This document shows positions 8,233-16,633 of a DNA stretch of 64,000 bases, piece by piece. The notes beneath the pieces were generated by a model that saw only the letters and a list, made by a program, of their open reading frames with translations, was not told where the DNA came from and searched no databases. The translations under genes were made by a program, and so were the position numbers. This DNA is from Mesorhizobium sp. 131-2-1 (GTDB lineage Bacteria > Pseudomonadota > Alphaproteobacteria > Rhizobiales > Rhizobiaceae): positions 2,604,501-2,668,500 of the forward strand of contig NZ_AP023247.1 of assembly GCF_016756535.1 (NCBI RefSeq). The letters are read 5' to 3'. Position 1 is the stretch's first letter, and each line of letters starts with the position of its first letter.

Positions 8233-9728
8233 TGGACCCGATCGTTCGGCTCGAGAACGTCACCAAGACCTACCGCGGCGTGCCCGCGGTCAAGAACGTC
8301 AGCTTCGATCTCAGGAAGGGCGAAATTCATGCGCTACTCGGCGAGAACGGCGCCGGCAAGTCGACGCTGACCAAGATCATCGCTGGCGTCGTCGACGCCA
8401 CCTCCGGCAGGATGTTCCACAAGGGCGTCGAGACGGCCTATGCCTCGCCGCATGCAGCACTCGACGCCGGCATCGCCATGGTGTTCCAGGAGACCAGCCT
8501 GGTGCCGTCGATGACGGTGGCGCAGAACCTCTATCTCGGCACCGAGAAATTCCTCAACCGGCTGCGCGGCACCTACATTTCGGCACAGCAGTTCCTGCAG
8601 TCGCTGAATTTTCCTGTCGATCCCAACGCCATGGTGGCGACGCTGGGCGCGGCCAAGCGGCAGATGGTCGAGATCGCGCGTGCCGTCCACCACAACGCCG
8701 AGATCATCATCTTCGACGAGCCGACGGCGTCGCTGACGCCGGAAGAGAAGCGCCACTTCTTCGCGCTGATCCGGCGGCTCAAGGCGAACGGCGTCTCGAT
8801 CGTCTTCATCAGCCATGCGCTGGAAGAGGCGCTGATGATCGCCGACCGCATCACCATCCTGCGCGACGGCGAGCTGGTGATCACCGACGACACCGCGGCT
8901 TTCGACCGCGACAAGATCGTCGCCGCCATGGTCGGGCGAACCCTGTCGGGGCAGATCTACCGTCAGCGCGACGAGGCGAGGCTGCGCAAGGCCGGCAGGA
9001 AGGTGCTGTCGGTGCAGGACATCTCGATGAGCAATGTCGTGCGCAACAATTCCTTCTCGATCTTCGAGGGCCAGATCACCGGCGTGTTCGGCCTCATCGG
9101 CTCCGGTCGCACCGAGACGTTCAAGATCGTGTCCGGCATCTACAAGCGCGATTTCCTGCGCGGCGGCGCCATCGAGCTCGACGACCGGCCGGTGCGCTAT
9201 CTGGTGCCGGCGCAAGCGGTGGCCGACGGCATCGTCTATGTCACCGAAGACCGCAAGAGCGAAGGCATCTTCGAGACGATGGGAATTGCCGAGAACCTGT
9301 TTGGCGGGCTTTTGGCGGCGGGCCGCGAGACGGCCTGGGTGATCAACCAGCAGGAGATGCGAGCGCTCTCGGCCGAATGGACGAAGACGTTGAACATCAA
9401 GGCGATCAACCACAATGCGCGCGTGGTCGAGCTCTCCGGCGGCAACCAGCAGAAAGTGGTGATAGGCAAGGGGCTGGTGCAGCGGCCGCGCATCGTCATC
9501 CTCGACGAGCCGACGCGCGGCGTCGATGTCGGCGCCATCGCCGAGATCCACCAGATCATCAACCGGCTGGCCGACGAGGGGCTCGCCGTCGTCGTCATCT
9601 CCTCCTATCTGCCCGAGATCATGAACCTTTCGGATCGCATCCTGGTCTGCCGGCAGGGCCGCATCGTGGAGGAGTTCTCGCCGGCGGAGGCGACGGAGGA
9701 GAAGATCATGTACGCGGCCGTGCACTAG
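8232..9728 (+). CDS. Sugar ABC transporter ATP-binding protein, two-domain (CUT2, RbsA/MglA-like)
   Basis: 498 residues with two nucleotide-binding domains, the normal size for RbsA/MglA. Domain 1 has Walker A GENGAGKS (38-45), a degenerate signature (LGAAKRQMVEIARA) and Walker B IIIFDEPTAS. Domain 2 has a degenerate Walker A (GLIGSGRTE), an intact signature LSGGNQQKVVIGKGL and Walker B IVILDEPTRGVDVG. This asymmetry is usual in the family. It powers the two permeases encoded upstream and closes the operon. The ATG at 8232 overlaps the SMP30 stop; upstream GGAGG serves as ribosome binding site. Confidence 0.93.
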   Translation: MDPIVRLENVTKTYRGVPAVKNVSFDLRKGEIHALLGENGAGKSTLTKIIAGVVDATSGRMFHKGVETAYASPHAALDAGIAMVFQETSLVPSMTVAQNLYLGTEKFLNRLRGTYISAQQFLQSLNFPVDPNAMVATLGAAKRQMVEIARAVHHNAEIIIFDEPTASLTPEEKRHFFALIRRLKANGVSIVFISHALEEALMIADRITILRDGELVITDDTAAFDRDKIVAAMVGRTLSGQIYRQRDEARLRKAGRKVLSVQDISMSNVVRNNSFSIFEGQITGVFGLIGSGRTETFKIVSGIYKRDFLRGGAIELDDRPVRYLVPAQAVADGIVYVTEDRKSEGIFETMGIAENLFGGLLAAGRETAWVINQQEMRALSAEWTKTLNIKAINHNARVVELSGGNQQKVVIGKGLVQRPRIVILDEPTRGVDVGAIAEIHQIINRLADEGLAVVVISSYLPEIMNLSDRILVCRQGRIVEEFSPAEATEEKIMYAAVH

Positions 9729-9805
9729 AGCTTAGCGTAGAGGCCCTGACGTGTTCGATGGTCGTTGGAGCATGCTTTGGAGATTGGCCGAAACGCCCAC
9801 CGCTT

Positions 9806-9989
9806 CGTCATCCTGGGGCGAAGCAAGGAGCGAAGCGACGCGGCGCAGACCCCAGGATCCATGCCGTGAATATTAGGCGCCGCTACGGTGCAGAATTCTG
9901 CTCCGCTACACCCCCTCGCGCGAGGTCACGGCATGGATCCCAGGGTCTCCGCGACGCCGCTTCGCGGCTGCTTCGCCCTGGGATGACGA
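9806..9989. repeat. Large imperfect inverted repeat (rhizobial intergenic palindromic element)
   Basis: The gap 9729-10127 holds no gene but carries a roughly 184-bp palindrome. The left arm starts CGTCATCCTGGGGCGAAGC and reaches CATGCCGTGA at 9869; the right arm runs from TCACGGCATGG at 9926 to GCCCTGGGATGACG at 9989. The arms pair along about 60 bases with interruptions and would form one long cruciform or RNA hairpin. Dispersed palindromic elements of this look are common between rhizobial genes. It lies downstream of the ATPase gene and may act as a terminator for the importer operon. Confidence 0.8.
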
Positions 9990-10127
9990 GGCTGAGGTGC
10001 TTCGGCCAACCCTCCGCGGTCGCGTGCTTTCCAGCGCCAAAAACTGAATCAGACAAACCCATTAGCCGTCTATGCTCGACGGTTGATTCAACGACCTAGT
10101 CTATTGATTCAAACGAAAGGAAACGCG

Positions 10128-10535
10128 ATGACCACCACGAGACTCCTGAGCGACGCCGAGGTCGAAAAAATTCCGGCGGTCAAGGCCGTGTTCGACGACA
10201 TCCGCGCGACGCGTAAATCCGACTTCGTCAACAATTTCTGGCGCGGGCTGGCCAACGATCCTGTGTCGCTGAAGCGGGTGTGGGAGCAGCTCAAGGTGGT
10301 GATGGTGTCCGACGGCGCCATCGATCCGCTGACCAAGGAGATGATCTACATCGCGGTCTCGACCGCCAATGGCTGCTCCTACTGCGTTCACTCGCATACC
10401 GCCGCGGCACGCGCCAAAGGCATGACAGACGCGCAGCACAGCGAGTTGGTGTCGATCATCGGACTGGCAGGCCAGACCAACCATCTGGTCACTGCGATGC
10501 AGGTCCCGCTCGATCCGCAGTTCGAGGTGAAGTGA
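10128..10535 (+). CDS. AhpD-like / carboxymuconolactone decarboxylase family protein
   Basis: 135 residues. It carries the AhpD-type redox motif at 83-90 (CSYCVHSH, that is C83-x2-C86-x3-H90) preceded by a conserved Glu at 71, the pattern of alkylhydroperoxidase AhpD proteins, which use the cysteine pair to reduce peroxides or partner peroxiredoxins. No AhpC lies nearby, so a peroxidase role is only family-based. The ATG at 10128 follows AAAGGA at good spacing. The gene stands alone, convergent with the amidohydrolase gene. Confidence 0.85.
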   Translation: MTTTRLLSDAEVEKIPAVKAVFDDIRATRKSDFVNNFWRGLANDPVSLKRVWEQLKVVMVSDGAIDPLTKEMIYIAVSTANGCSYCVHSHTAAARAKGMTDAQHSELVSIIGLAGQTNHLVTAMQVPLDPQFEVK

Positions 10536-10542
10536 CCTTCCC

Positions 10543-10563
10543 CTTCTCCCACAAGTGGAGAAG
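10543..10563. terminator. Short palindrome between convergent genes, possible bidirectional terminator
   Basis: CTTCTCC/GGAGAAG inverted repeat with CACAAGT between, 8 bp after the AhpD-like stop and just before the amidohydrolase stop. The sequence belongs to the same CTTCTCC...GGAGAAG class of palindrome seen at 44470-44499 in this window. It could fold on either strand. Confidence 0.5.
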
Positions 10564-10574
10564 GAGAGGCTGCG

Positions 10575-11462
10575 CTACTCGGGCCGATAAACCCTTTCTG
10601 CCGTGTTCCAGAAGATATCCGCCTCCGCCGCCGCGCCGTGCTTGGCCACCGCCGCGCGGTGCGCCTTGATCAGCTCGGCATGGCTGGTCCAGAGCTTCTC
10701 GATCGGGAAGTTCGAGCCGAACATCAGATGGTCGCTGCCGAGGATGTCGATTGCATTGTCGACGATGTAAGCGACCAGCGCCGGATCGTTGCGGTGGACG
10801 AAGGTGCCCAGGCCCGAAAGCTTGGCGTAGAAATTGGGCGCGGCCGAGAGCGTGCGCAAGCCGGCCTTCCAGGCCTCGGTGGTTTCCGGCTCCATCCCGG
10901 TCAGCATGCCGGCGTGGGTCAGGACAAAATTGGTCTCGGGGTTTTCGCCGACCAGCGTCAGCCCGTCCTTCATCTGCGCCGGGAAAAGCTGCAGGTCGAA
11001 GCAGAGCCCATAATCCTTGAGCCGCGCCACATTGGAGCGCACCTTGGGGTCGATCACCTGGTCGGCTGAAGCAGCGAAGCGGAACGCCGGCGTCTCGTGC
11101 CAGTGCAACTGCATGCGCACGCCGCGCAGCAGTTTGTATTTTATCAGCCGGTCGATCTGCGGCCGGACATCGTCCACCGTCATATCGGCATAGCCGACGA
11201 TGGCGTGCGGCCAGCTGGTTTCGTCAGCGGTCTTCTGCAGGAAGGCGACTTCCTTCTCGAAATCCTCCTTTGCCCAGTTGGTCTGGACGTAGACGGCCTT
11301 CTCGACGCCGGCGCCTTTCTGGTCATCGAGGAATTCCCCGATCGGGTAGTCGCGGCGGATCGGCTCGTACGGGCCGAAGATGCGCGGAACCATCGGTCCG
11401 ACAAGCCATGGCTGGTCCTTCTGGCGCCAGATGTGGAAATGCGCGTCGATCGCCTTCTGCAT
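10575..11462 (-). CDS. Amidohydrolase-2 family (COG3618-type TIM-barrel) metal-dependent hydrolase
   Basis: 295 residues. The N-terminal metal motif H-x-H is seen in DAHFHIW (about residues 7-13), and a later region (THAG near 185, GSDHLMFGSNFP near 243-254) fits the fold of amidohydrolase-2 enzymes, a family that includes sugar-acid lactonases and 2-pyrone-4,6-dicarboxylate hydrolase. It is the last gene of the molybdenum-hydroxylase cluster, and its start overlaps the VWA stop (TGATG), so it likely hydrolyses the lactone, amide or cyclic product of that oxidase. The ATG at 11462 is used; a GTG one codon earlier is possible. The substrate is unknown. Confidence 0.8.
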   Translation of the reverse strand: MQKAIDAHFHIWRQKDQPWLVGPMVPRIFGPYEPIRRDYPIGEFLDDQKGAGVEKAVYVQTNWAKEDFEKEVAFLQKTADETSWPHAIVGYADMTVDDVRPQIDRLIKYKLLRGVRMQLHWHETPAFRFAASADQVIDPKVRSNVARLKDYGLCFDLQLFPAQMKDGLTLVGENPETNFVLTHAGMLTGMEPETTEAWKAGLRTLSAAPNFYAKLSGLGTFVHRNDPALVAYIVDNAIDILGSDHLMFGSNFPIEKLWTSHAELIKAHRAAVAKHGAAAEADIFWNTAERVYRPE

Positions 11463-12598
11463 CACGCTACCCTTTTCCAGATGGTCTCGGCCGCCGGGGC
11501 GGGGCGGGCAAGCGACAGGATGACATCGCTGAGGCTCTTCACCGAAGAACCGTCGACTAGGTCGTCGAGCAGCGGCAGGATAGCGCGAAGCGCAGCCGTC
11601 GCCGGGTGAAAGCGCGGATCGCCGGCAAGCGGTGTCGCCAACGAAAGCCGGAAGGCGCGGGCGCTGAGGCGGCGGATCGCGGTTTCGAGGTCGGAATGGT
11701 CGCCGCGCTCCAGTGCGTCGGACAGGATCACGACCGCCGCGCCGCGTGCGAAGGCGGAGAAGCGCGGCACTGAAAGGAAGGCGAGCAGCGTCGGACCCAT
11801 GCGCGTGCCGCCGTCCCAGTCGTCGACCAGTGCCGCAGCCCGAGCCAGGGCCTGGTCGCGGTCGCGGATGCGCAGCGCCGAGGTAATGCGGGTCAGCCGC
11901 GTGCCGAAGGTGAAGACCTCCGCGCGGTTCGCGCCTTGCACGGCGGCATGGGCCAGCTTGACGTAGTTGGCGGTGTGCAGCTTCATCGAGCCGGAAACAT
12001 CGATGAGCAGCAAGAGCTTGCGCGGCACGAGCTGACGGCGGCGCAGCAGCGGCGAAGGAATGTCGCCATCGGCGCTGACGATCTCGCTCAGTGAACGCCT
12101 GAGGTCGAGCGTGCCGCGCGAACGGGTGCGGATCGTACGGAAGGAGCGGCGGGCGGGCAGGGCGGAGGCGAGCTTGCGGCCGAATGCGCCGAGGCCGTCG
12201 CCATCACGCTGGAAGTCGCGATTGCTCAGCTGCTCAAGCGCCGAGGAGAGTTCGCCGCCCTTTTCCTCTCGCGCCGGTCCGTGCTCTTCCTCGCGCGCGC
12301 CGCGGTCCTCCTTGATCCGGGTTTCGTCATCCTCTTCTCCTTCGATGGAAGGATTGGCGTCGCCATAGAAGTAGCTGCGGAAATGCGTCTCGAATTCTTC
12401 GCGGTGATCGGGGGAGGGGGCAAGCGTTGCGAGCGCTGCTTCGCGAATGTCGTTCATGGAGCGGGGGCCAAGCAGGGTCACGGCCTGCATGAAGCTGGTG
12501 GCTTGCTCTGGGGCAATGGCGAAGGCGTGATGGCGTAGTAGCATAGCAAAGCCGAGGAACGGCGCAGCGGCGCGGGGCAGGTTTTCTGCACGCCTCAT
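11462..12598 (-). CDS. CoxE-like VWA-domain protein
   Basis: 378 residues. An acidic, charged middle (about 85-117) precedes a C-terminal von Willebrand A domain whose metal-ion adhesion motif D-x-S-x-S is intact (DVSGSM at 200-205), with DGGTRMG supplying the later Thr. CoxE-type proteins work with a MoxR-type AAA protein in maturing the active site of molybdenum hydroxylases; the AAA partner is the adjacent upstream gene. Translation can be read further upstream in this frame, but that part is the palindromic repeat 12605-12764, so the ATG at 12598 is chosen. AAGGA abuts this ATG, which is unusually close, and an ATG at 12544 is an alternative. Confidence 0.8.
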   Translation of the reverse strand: MRRAENLPRAAAPFLGFAMLLRHHAFAIAPEQATSFMQAVTLLGPRSMNDIREAALATLAPSPDHREEFETHFRSYFYGDANPSIEGEEDDETRIKEDRGAREEEHGPAREEKGGELSSALEQLSNRDFQRDGDGLGAFGRKLASALPARRSFRTIRTRSRGTLDLRRSLSEIVSADGDIPSPLLRRRQLVPRKLLLLIDVSGSMKLHTANYVKLAHAAVQGANRAEVFTFGTRLTRITSALRIRDRDQALARAAALVDDWDGGTRMGPTLLAFLSVPRFSAFARGAAVVILSDALERGDHSDLETAIRRLSARAFRLSLATPLAGDPRFHPATAALRAILPLLDDLVDGSSVKSLSDVILSLARPAPAAETIWKRVA

Positions 12599-12604
12599 TC
12601 CTTC

Positions 12605-12764
12605 GCGCCCCCCTCTGTCCTGCCGGACATCTCCCCCACGAGGGGGGAGATTGGCAGCTTTGGCGCGCTGCTCAATTCTGCAATGCCGAGGATTGCCGAA
12701 AGCCGACGCGACATCTGATCTCCCCCCAAGTGGGGGAGATGTCCGGCAGGACAGAGGGGGGCGC
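12605..12764. repeat. RIME-like intergenic palindrome inside the molybdenum-hydroxylase operon
   Basis: Arms GCGCCCCCCTCTGTCC... (12605-12640) and its complement ending ...GGACAGAGGGGGGCGC (12730-12764) pair over about 35 bases, with an inner CTCCCCC/GGGGGAG stem in each half. The layout resembles the rhizobial intergenic mosaic elements. It separates the AAA gene from the VWA gene in an otherwise tight operon, so it should form a strong RNA hairpin in the shared transcript. Confidence 0.8.
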
Positions 12765-12818
12765 TGTCCCGCCAGCACTGCGGAATGAACGGGGAGAAGG
12801 GGTCGTTGAGGTCGCGCA

Positions 12819-13700
12819 TCACACCAAAGCCTCCTCGACGATCGCCCCCAGCTCCGGCGCGATCGAGGACAGGTCCTCCTCATCCTTGATCAGCACGCCG
12901 ATGGCGCGACGGAAGGCTTCCGGCCATGGGCTGCCGCCTTTTTCGAGGATGGTCGCGGCATTCGCCCATTCGACGGCTTCGGCGATACCCGGCGGCTTCG
13001 CCAGCGGCCGGGCGCGGATCGACTGCACGGCATTCGCCACTGCGCGCGCGGTGGCTTCGGCAACACCGCCCGCCCGCAGCATGATGATCTCGGCTTCGCG
13101 CGCGGCATCGGGATAGCCGATCCAGTGATAGACGCAGCGCCGGCGCAGCGCCTCGGCCAGTTCGCGGGTGCGGTTGGAAGTCAGGATGACGATCGGCTGC
13201 GTCGCCGCGCGAATGGTGCCGCGCTCGGGGATGCTGATCTGGAAGTCGGAGAGGAATTCCAGCAGCAGCGCCTCGAACTCGTGGTCCGAGCGATCGATCT
13301 CGTCGACCAAGAGCACGCGCTGTTCCGGCGCGCGCAGCACCTGCAGCAGCGGCCGCGCGATCAGGAAGCGGTCGTCATAGATGTCGATCTCGTGTTCGCC
13401 GGCATGGCGGATGGCAAGCAGCTGGCGCTGGTAGTTCCACTCGTAGAGCGCATGCGCGGCGTCGATGCCTTCATAGCATTGCAGGCGCACCAGCTCGCGG
13501 CCGAGCAGTTCGGCCACCGCCTTCGCGGCTTCCGTCTTGCCGACACCCGGCGCACCTTCGAGCAGCAGCGGCTTGCCCAGCCGGATCGCCAGGAAGATCG
13601 CGGTCGCAAGGCTGTCGTCCGCCAGATAGCGCGAGGCGGCAAGGCGCGCCGCCACCGCCTCCGGCGAAGCCGCGATCTCGATGGCGTCGGCGCGGGTCAT
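12819..13700 (-). CDS. MoxR/CoxD-like AAA+ ATPase
   Basis: 293 residues, a typical MoxR-family size. Walker A is GAPGVGKT (49-56), Walker B LLVDE (130-134), followed by sensor-1-like ILTSNRTREL and an arginine-rich segment (ALRRRCVYHW). CoxD-type ATPases act as chaperones in activating molybdenum hydroxylases together with a VWA protein, which here is the next gene downstream. The start is 7 bp after the stop of the molybdopterin C-terminal gene, so the operon is continuous. Confidence 0.88.
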   Translation of the reverse strand: MTRADAIEIAASPEAVAARLAASRYLADDSLATAIFLAIRLGKPLLLEGAPGVGKTEAAKAVAELLGRELVRLQCYEGIDAAHALYEWNYQRQLLAIRHAGEHEIDIYDDRFLIARPLLQVLRAPEQRVLLVDEIDRSDHEFEALLLEFLSDFQISIPERGTIRAATQPIVILTSNRTRELAEALRRRCVYHWIGYPDAAREAEIIMLRAGGVAEATARAVANAVQSIRARPLAKPPGIAEAVEWANAATILEKGGSPWPEAFRRAIGVLIKDEEDLSSIAPELGAIVEEALV

Positions 13701-13707
13701 CTTCGGT

Positions 13708-14712
13708 TCAGCCTGTGGCCTGCGCCTTCAGCGCGCGCAGGATGCGCTCAGGCGTGATCGGCAGCGTGTCGATACGCACCCCGACGGCGTCGAAGACTGC
13801 GTTGGCGACGGCCGGGATCTGCGGGTTGGCGCACATCTCGCCCGGTCCCTTGGCACCGAACGGCCCGTCGGCGGATGGGCGCTCCAGCACGATGATCTCG
13901 GTCTCGGCAAGATTGCCCGGCCCCGGCATCAGATACTGGTTGAAGTCGGTGCCGCCATGGTCGCGGTTGGGATAGTAGGGCTCGGTCGTCTCGTAGAGCG
14001 CGTGGCTGATGCCCATCCAGGAGCCGCCAACCAGCTGCTGTTCGACCATCTTGGGGTTCAGCGCGCGGCCGATCTCGAAGACGTTCTTGACCGTCAGCAC
14101 CGTCACCTCGCCGGTTTCGTCGTCGACCTCGACCTCGGCGACCGTGCAGGCATGGGCATAGCATGTGGAGGGCTTCATCGCGCCGGTCTCTTTCTCCGGA
14201 TAGGAGCGCGGGATCAGGAACATACCGCGGCCGGAGATCGAGCGGCCGCGCTTGAAATGCGCCGACAGTGCGACGTCGAAGATCGAGATCGATTTCTGCG
14301 GCGCGCCCTTGACCAATATGTTGCCCTGGCCGTCGGTCTCAAGGTCGGAGGCGTCCACTTCCAGCTCCTCCGCCGCCACCTCCAGCATCACCTGGCGGGC
14401 TTCCTTCGCGGCCTGGATGACGGCGTTGCCGGCGCGGTGGGTGCCACGCGAGGCGAAGGTGCCCATGCAGTGCGGGCCGGTGTCGGTGTCGGCGGTGTCG
14501 ATGACGATACGGTCGGTCGGCACGCCGATGGTCTCGGCGCAGATCTGCGCCATGATCTGCTTCATGCCTTGACCGAGATCGACGCTGGACAGCGTGACCA
14601 TGAAATTGCCGGTCGGCGTCGAATGCACCAGCGCCTGGGTGGGGTCGCCGCCAAGGTTCATGCCCGTCGGATAGTTGATCGCGGCGACGCCGCGCCCACG
14701 CCGGATCGCCAT
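13708..14712 (-). CDS. Molybdenum hydroxylase large subunit, C-terminal half (second molybdopterin-binding domain)
   Basis: 334 residues matching the C-terminal Mo-binding domain of xanthine dehydrogenase-family large subunits. SVDLGQG (cofactor-contacting Gln) lies near residue 45, RGTHRAGNAV near 102, and GAKGPGE carries the expected catalytic Glu at 292. In most relatives this is fused to the N-terminal half. Here the upstream half ends with TGA two bases before this ATG, and a strong ribosome binding site GGAAGGGAG lies 6 bases before the ATG. The segment starts MAIRRGRGVA, exactly where the second domain normally begins, so this looks like a true two-gene subunit and not a frameshift. 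Confidence 0.85.
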   Translation of the reverse strand: MAIRRGRGVAAINYPTGMNLGGDPTQALVHSTPTGNFMVTLSSVDLGQGMKQIMAQICAETIGVPTDRIVIDTADTDTGPHCMGTFASRGTHRAGNAVIQAAKEARQVMLEVAAEELEVDASDLETDGQGNILVKGAPQKSISIFDVALSAHFKRGRSISGRGMFLIPRSYPEKETGAMKPSTCYAHACTVAEVEVDDETGEVTVLTVKNVFEIGRALNPKMVEQQLVGGSWMGISHALYETTEPYYPNRDHGGTDFNQYLMPGPGNLAETEIIVLERPSADGPFGAKGPGEMCANPQIPAVANAVFDAVGVRIDTLPITPERILRALKAQATG

Positions 14713-14713
14713 T

Positions 14714-16081
14714 TCAGGCTCCCTTCCGGTAGGAGGACAGCGCCATGTACTTCTCCGCCACCGGCCAGTTGGCGGCGCGCGAGGCTTCCTGCATGCATTC
14801 GATCAGCGCCGCACCTTCGGTCGGCTGGCGATGCGCCTTCATGTCGCCGTCGCGATAGGCGTTGATGAAGCGGAATTCGAGCGGGTCCATGCCGATCAGC
14901 CGCGCCAGCTTGTCCATCTGCACTTCCAGCGCGAAGTCGCCGATGGTGACGCCGAAGCCGCGCATGGCGGAGGAAGGGGTGCGGTTGGTGTAGACGCAAT
15001 AGGTGTCGATCCAGACGTTGGGGATCGTGTAGGGGCCGGGATAGTGCGCTGCGCCCTTTTGCGCGCCATAGGGCGAATGGCGCGAATAGGCGCCGGCATC
15101 GGTGTAGCCGGTGACCTTGCGGGCGACGATGCGGCCGTCGTTCATCACGCCGTCCTTGATGACAACCTTCTCGGCCGCGCGGGGTGACGAAATCTGCATC
15201 TCCTCCTCGCGGCTGTAGATGAAGGAAACCGGGCGGCCGGTCAGCTTGGCCGCCAGGATGGCGATCGGCTCGACGATGACGTCGACCTTGCCGCCGAAGC
15301 CGCCGCCGACGGTGCCGCCGACAAAATGCAGCTTGCTGCCCGGCATCTGCAGGATGATCGAAGCGTTGTCGAGGGTGAAGAACATCGCCTGCGTGTTGGT
15401 GTAGCAGGTGAAGCGGTCATTGCCTTCGGGTGCCACCACGCAGCCGGTGGTCTCGGTCGGTGCGTGCTCGATCGGCGAGGACTGGTAGCTCTGCTCAAGG
15501 ATGTGGTCGGCCTCGGCAAAGCCCGCCTCGACATCTCCGAACCGCACTTTGCGGCACTCGCCGCTGTCGTAGAGGTAGTAGTTCTGGCCATGATATTCGT
15601 TGACGATCGGCGCGCCGGGCTTCAGCGCTTCCTCCATGTCGAAGACGGCCGGCAGCAACTCGTAGTCGACCTTGACCTTGGCGGCGGCCTCCTGCGCCGC
15701 GCGCTCGGTCTCGGCCAGCACCGCCACCACGGCCTCGCCCTTCCAGCGCACCTTGCCGTCGGCAAGCACCGTTTCGTCCTCGGGGCCGATCTGGATCAGG
15801 ATCAGGATGGTGTAGACGTTGTGCGGAACGTCCCTGGCGGTGAGGATCTTCACCACGCCGGGATGCTTCTCCGCATCCGAGGTGTCGATCGAGCGGATGC
15901 GGGCGTGGTGGTGCGGGCTGCGCACCATCTTCAGATGCAGCATGCCGGGAAAGTTGCGGTCGGCGAAATAGGCGGTCTTGCCGGTGACATGGCCGGGGGA
16001 GTCGAGGCGCGGCCTGGGCTGGCCGATCTCGTTGAGACCGTCCTTGCGGACGTCGGCGAAATAGCTCTTGCGCAATTCCAT
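14714..16081 (-). CDS. Molybdenum hydroxylase large subunit, N-terminal half (first molybdopterin-binding domain)
   Basis: 455 residues covering the hammerhead domain (GHVTGKTAYFADRNFPGMLH) and the first molybdopterin-binding domain of the xanthine dehydrogenase/aldehyde oxidase family (GGTVGGGFGGK near 255; AMRGFG near 370). The AMRGFG motif fits xanthine/aldehyde/N-heterocycle oxidoreductases and not carbon monoxide dehydrogenase, which has AYxCSFR. The catalytic Glu is on the next gene. The ATG at 16081 follows GAGGAAA; longer readings overlap the 2Fe-2S gene and are rejected. With the 2Fe-2S and FAD genes it makes a complete hydroxylase set. Confidence 0.88.
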   Translation of the reverse strand: MELRKSYFADVRKDGLNEIGQPRPRLDSPGHVTGKTAYFADRNFPGMLHLKMVRSPHHHARIRSIDTSDAEKHPGVVKILTARDVPHNVYTILILIQIGPEDETVLADGKVRWKGEAVVAVLAETERAAQEAAAKVKVDYELLPAVFDMEEALKPGAPIVNEYHGQNYYLYDSGECRKVRFGDVEAGFAEADHILEQSYQSSPIEHAPTETTGCVVAPEGNDRFTCYTNTQAMFFTLDNASIILQMPGSKLHFVGGTVGGGFGGKVDVIVEPIAILAAKLTGRPVSFIYSREEEMQISSPRAAEKVVIKDGVMNDGRIVARKVTGYTDAGAYSRHSPYGAQKGAAHYPGPYTIPNVWIDTYCVYTNRTPSSAMRGFGVTIGDFALEVQMDKLARLIGMDPLEFRFINAYRDGDMKAHRQPTEGAALIECMQEASRAANWPVAEKYMALSSYRKGA

Positions 16082-16089
16082 GGCTTTCC

Positions 16090-16572
16090 TCAGGCGGCGT
16101 TCTGCGAGTTGGCGCGCGCGGCAGTGAGTACGGCCTGGATGATCGGCTCGTAGCCGGTGCAGCGGCAGATGTTGCCGGACAGCGCCTCGACGACCTCGTC
16201 GCGGCTCGGATTGGGCGTACGGTCGAGCAGCACCTTGGCGGCCATGATCATGCCCGGCGTGCAGAAGCCGCATTGCGTGGCGAAGGCATCGAGAAAGGCG
16301 CGCTGCAGCGGATGCAGCACCCCGCCCGCGGCGAGGCCCGATATCGTCCGGATATCGGCGCCATCGCAGGTTTCGGCCAAGGTCAGGCAGGAAAGCCTGA
16401 GCTCGCCGTCGATGATGACAGAGCAGGCGCCGCAGGTGCCTTGATGGCAGCCGCCTTTTGGCGAGGTGTCGCCGATCTTGTCCCTCAGCGCATGGAGCAG
16501 CGTCGCCCCGCTTTCGATGAATTCGGCCTTTTCGGAGCCGTTGAGCGTGAACCGGACCGGGACCTTTGCCAT
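16090..16572 (-). CDS. Molybdenum hydroxylase small subunit (two [2Fe-2S] clusters)
   Basis: 160 residues. The ferredoxin-type cluster ligands are C42, C47, C50 and C62 (GGCHQGTCGAC...SC), and the second cluster ligands are C101, C104, C136 and C138 (QCGFCTPGM ... NICRCTGY). All eight are intact. The subunit moves electrons from the molybdenum site to the FAD subunit encoded just upstream. No Tat signal is seen, so the enzyme should be cytoplasmic. Confidence 0.95.
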   Translation of the reverse strand: MAKVPVRFTLNGSEKAEFIESGATLLHALRDKIGDTSPKGGCHQGTCGACSVIIDGELRLSCLTLAETCDGADIRTISGLAAGGVLHPLQRAFLDAFATQCGFCTPGMIMAAKVLLDRTPNPSRDEVVEALSGNICRCTGYEPIIQAVLTAARANSQNAA

Positions 16573-16633
16573 GTCTTTCCTCCCAGCGCGCCTGCCCGAA
16601 AGATCGGACAGACGCGCGCCCCCCGACGTATGA

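Noticed and set aside
13708..16081. Frameshift or pseudogene reading of the split molybdopterin subunit
   Set aside because: The strong ribosome binding site at the second start, the clean domain boundary and intact catalytic residues favour a true split.
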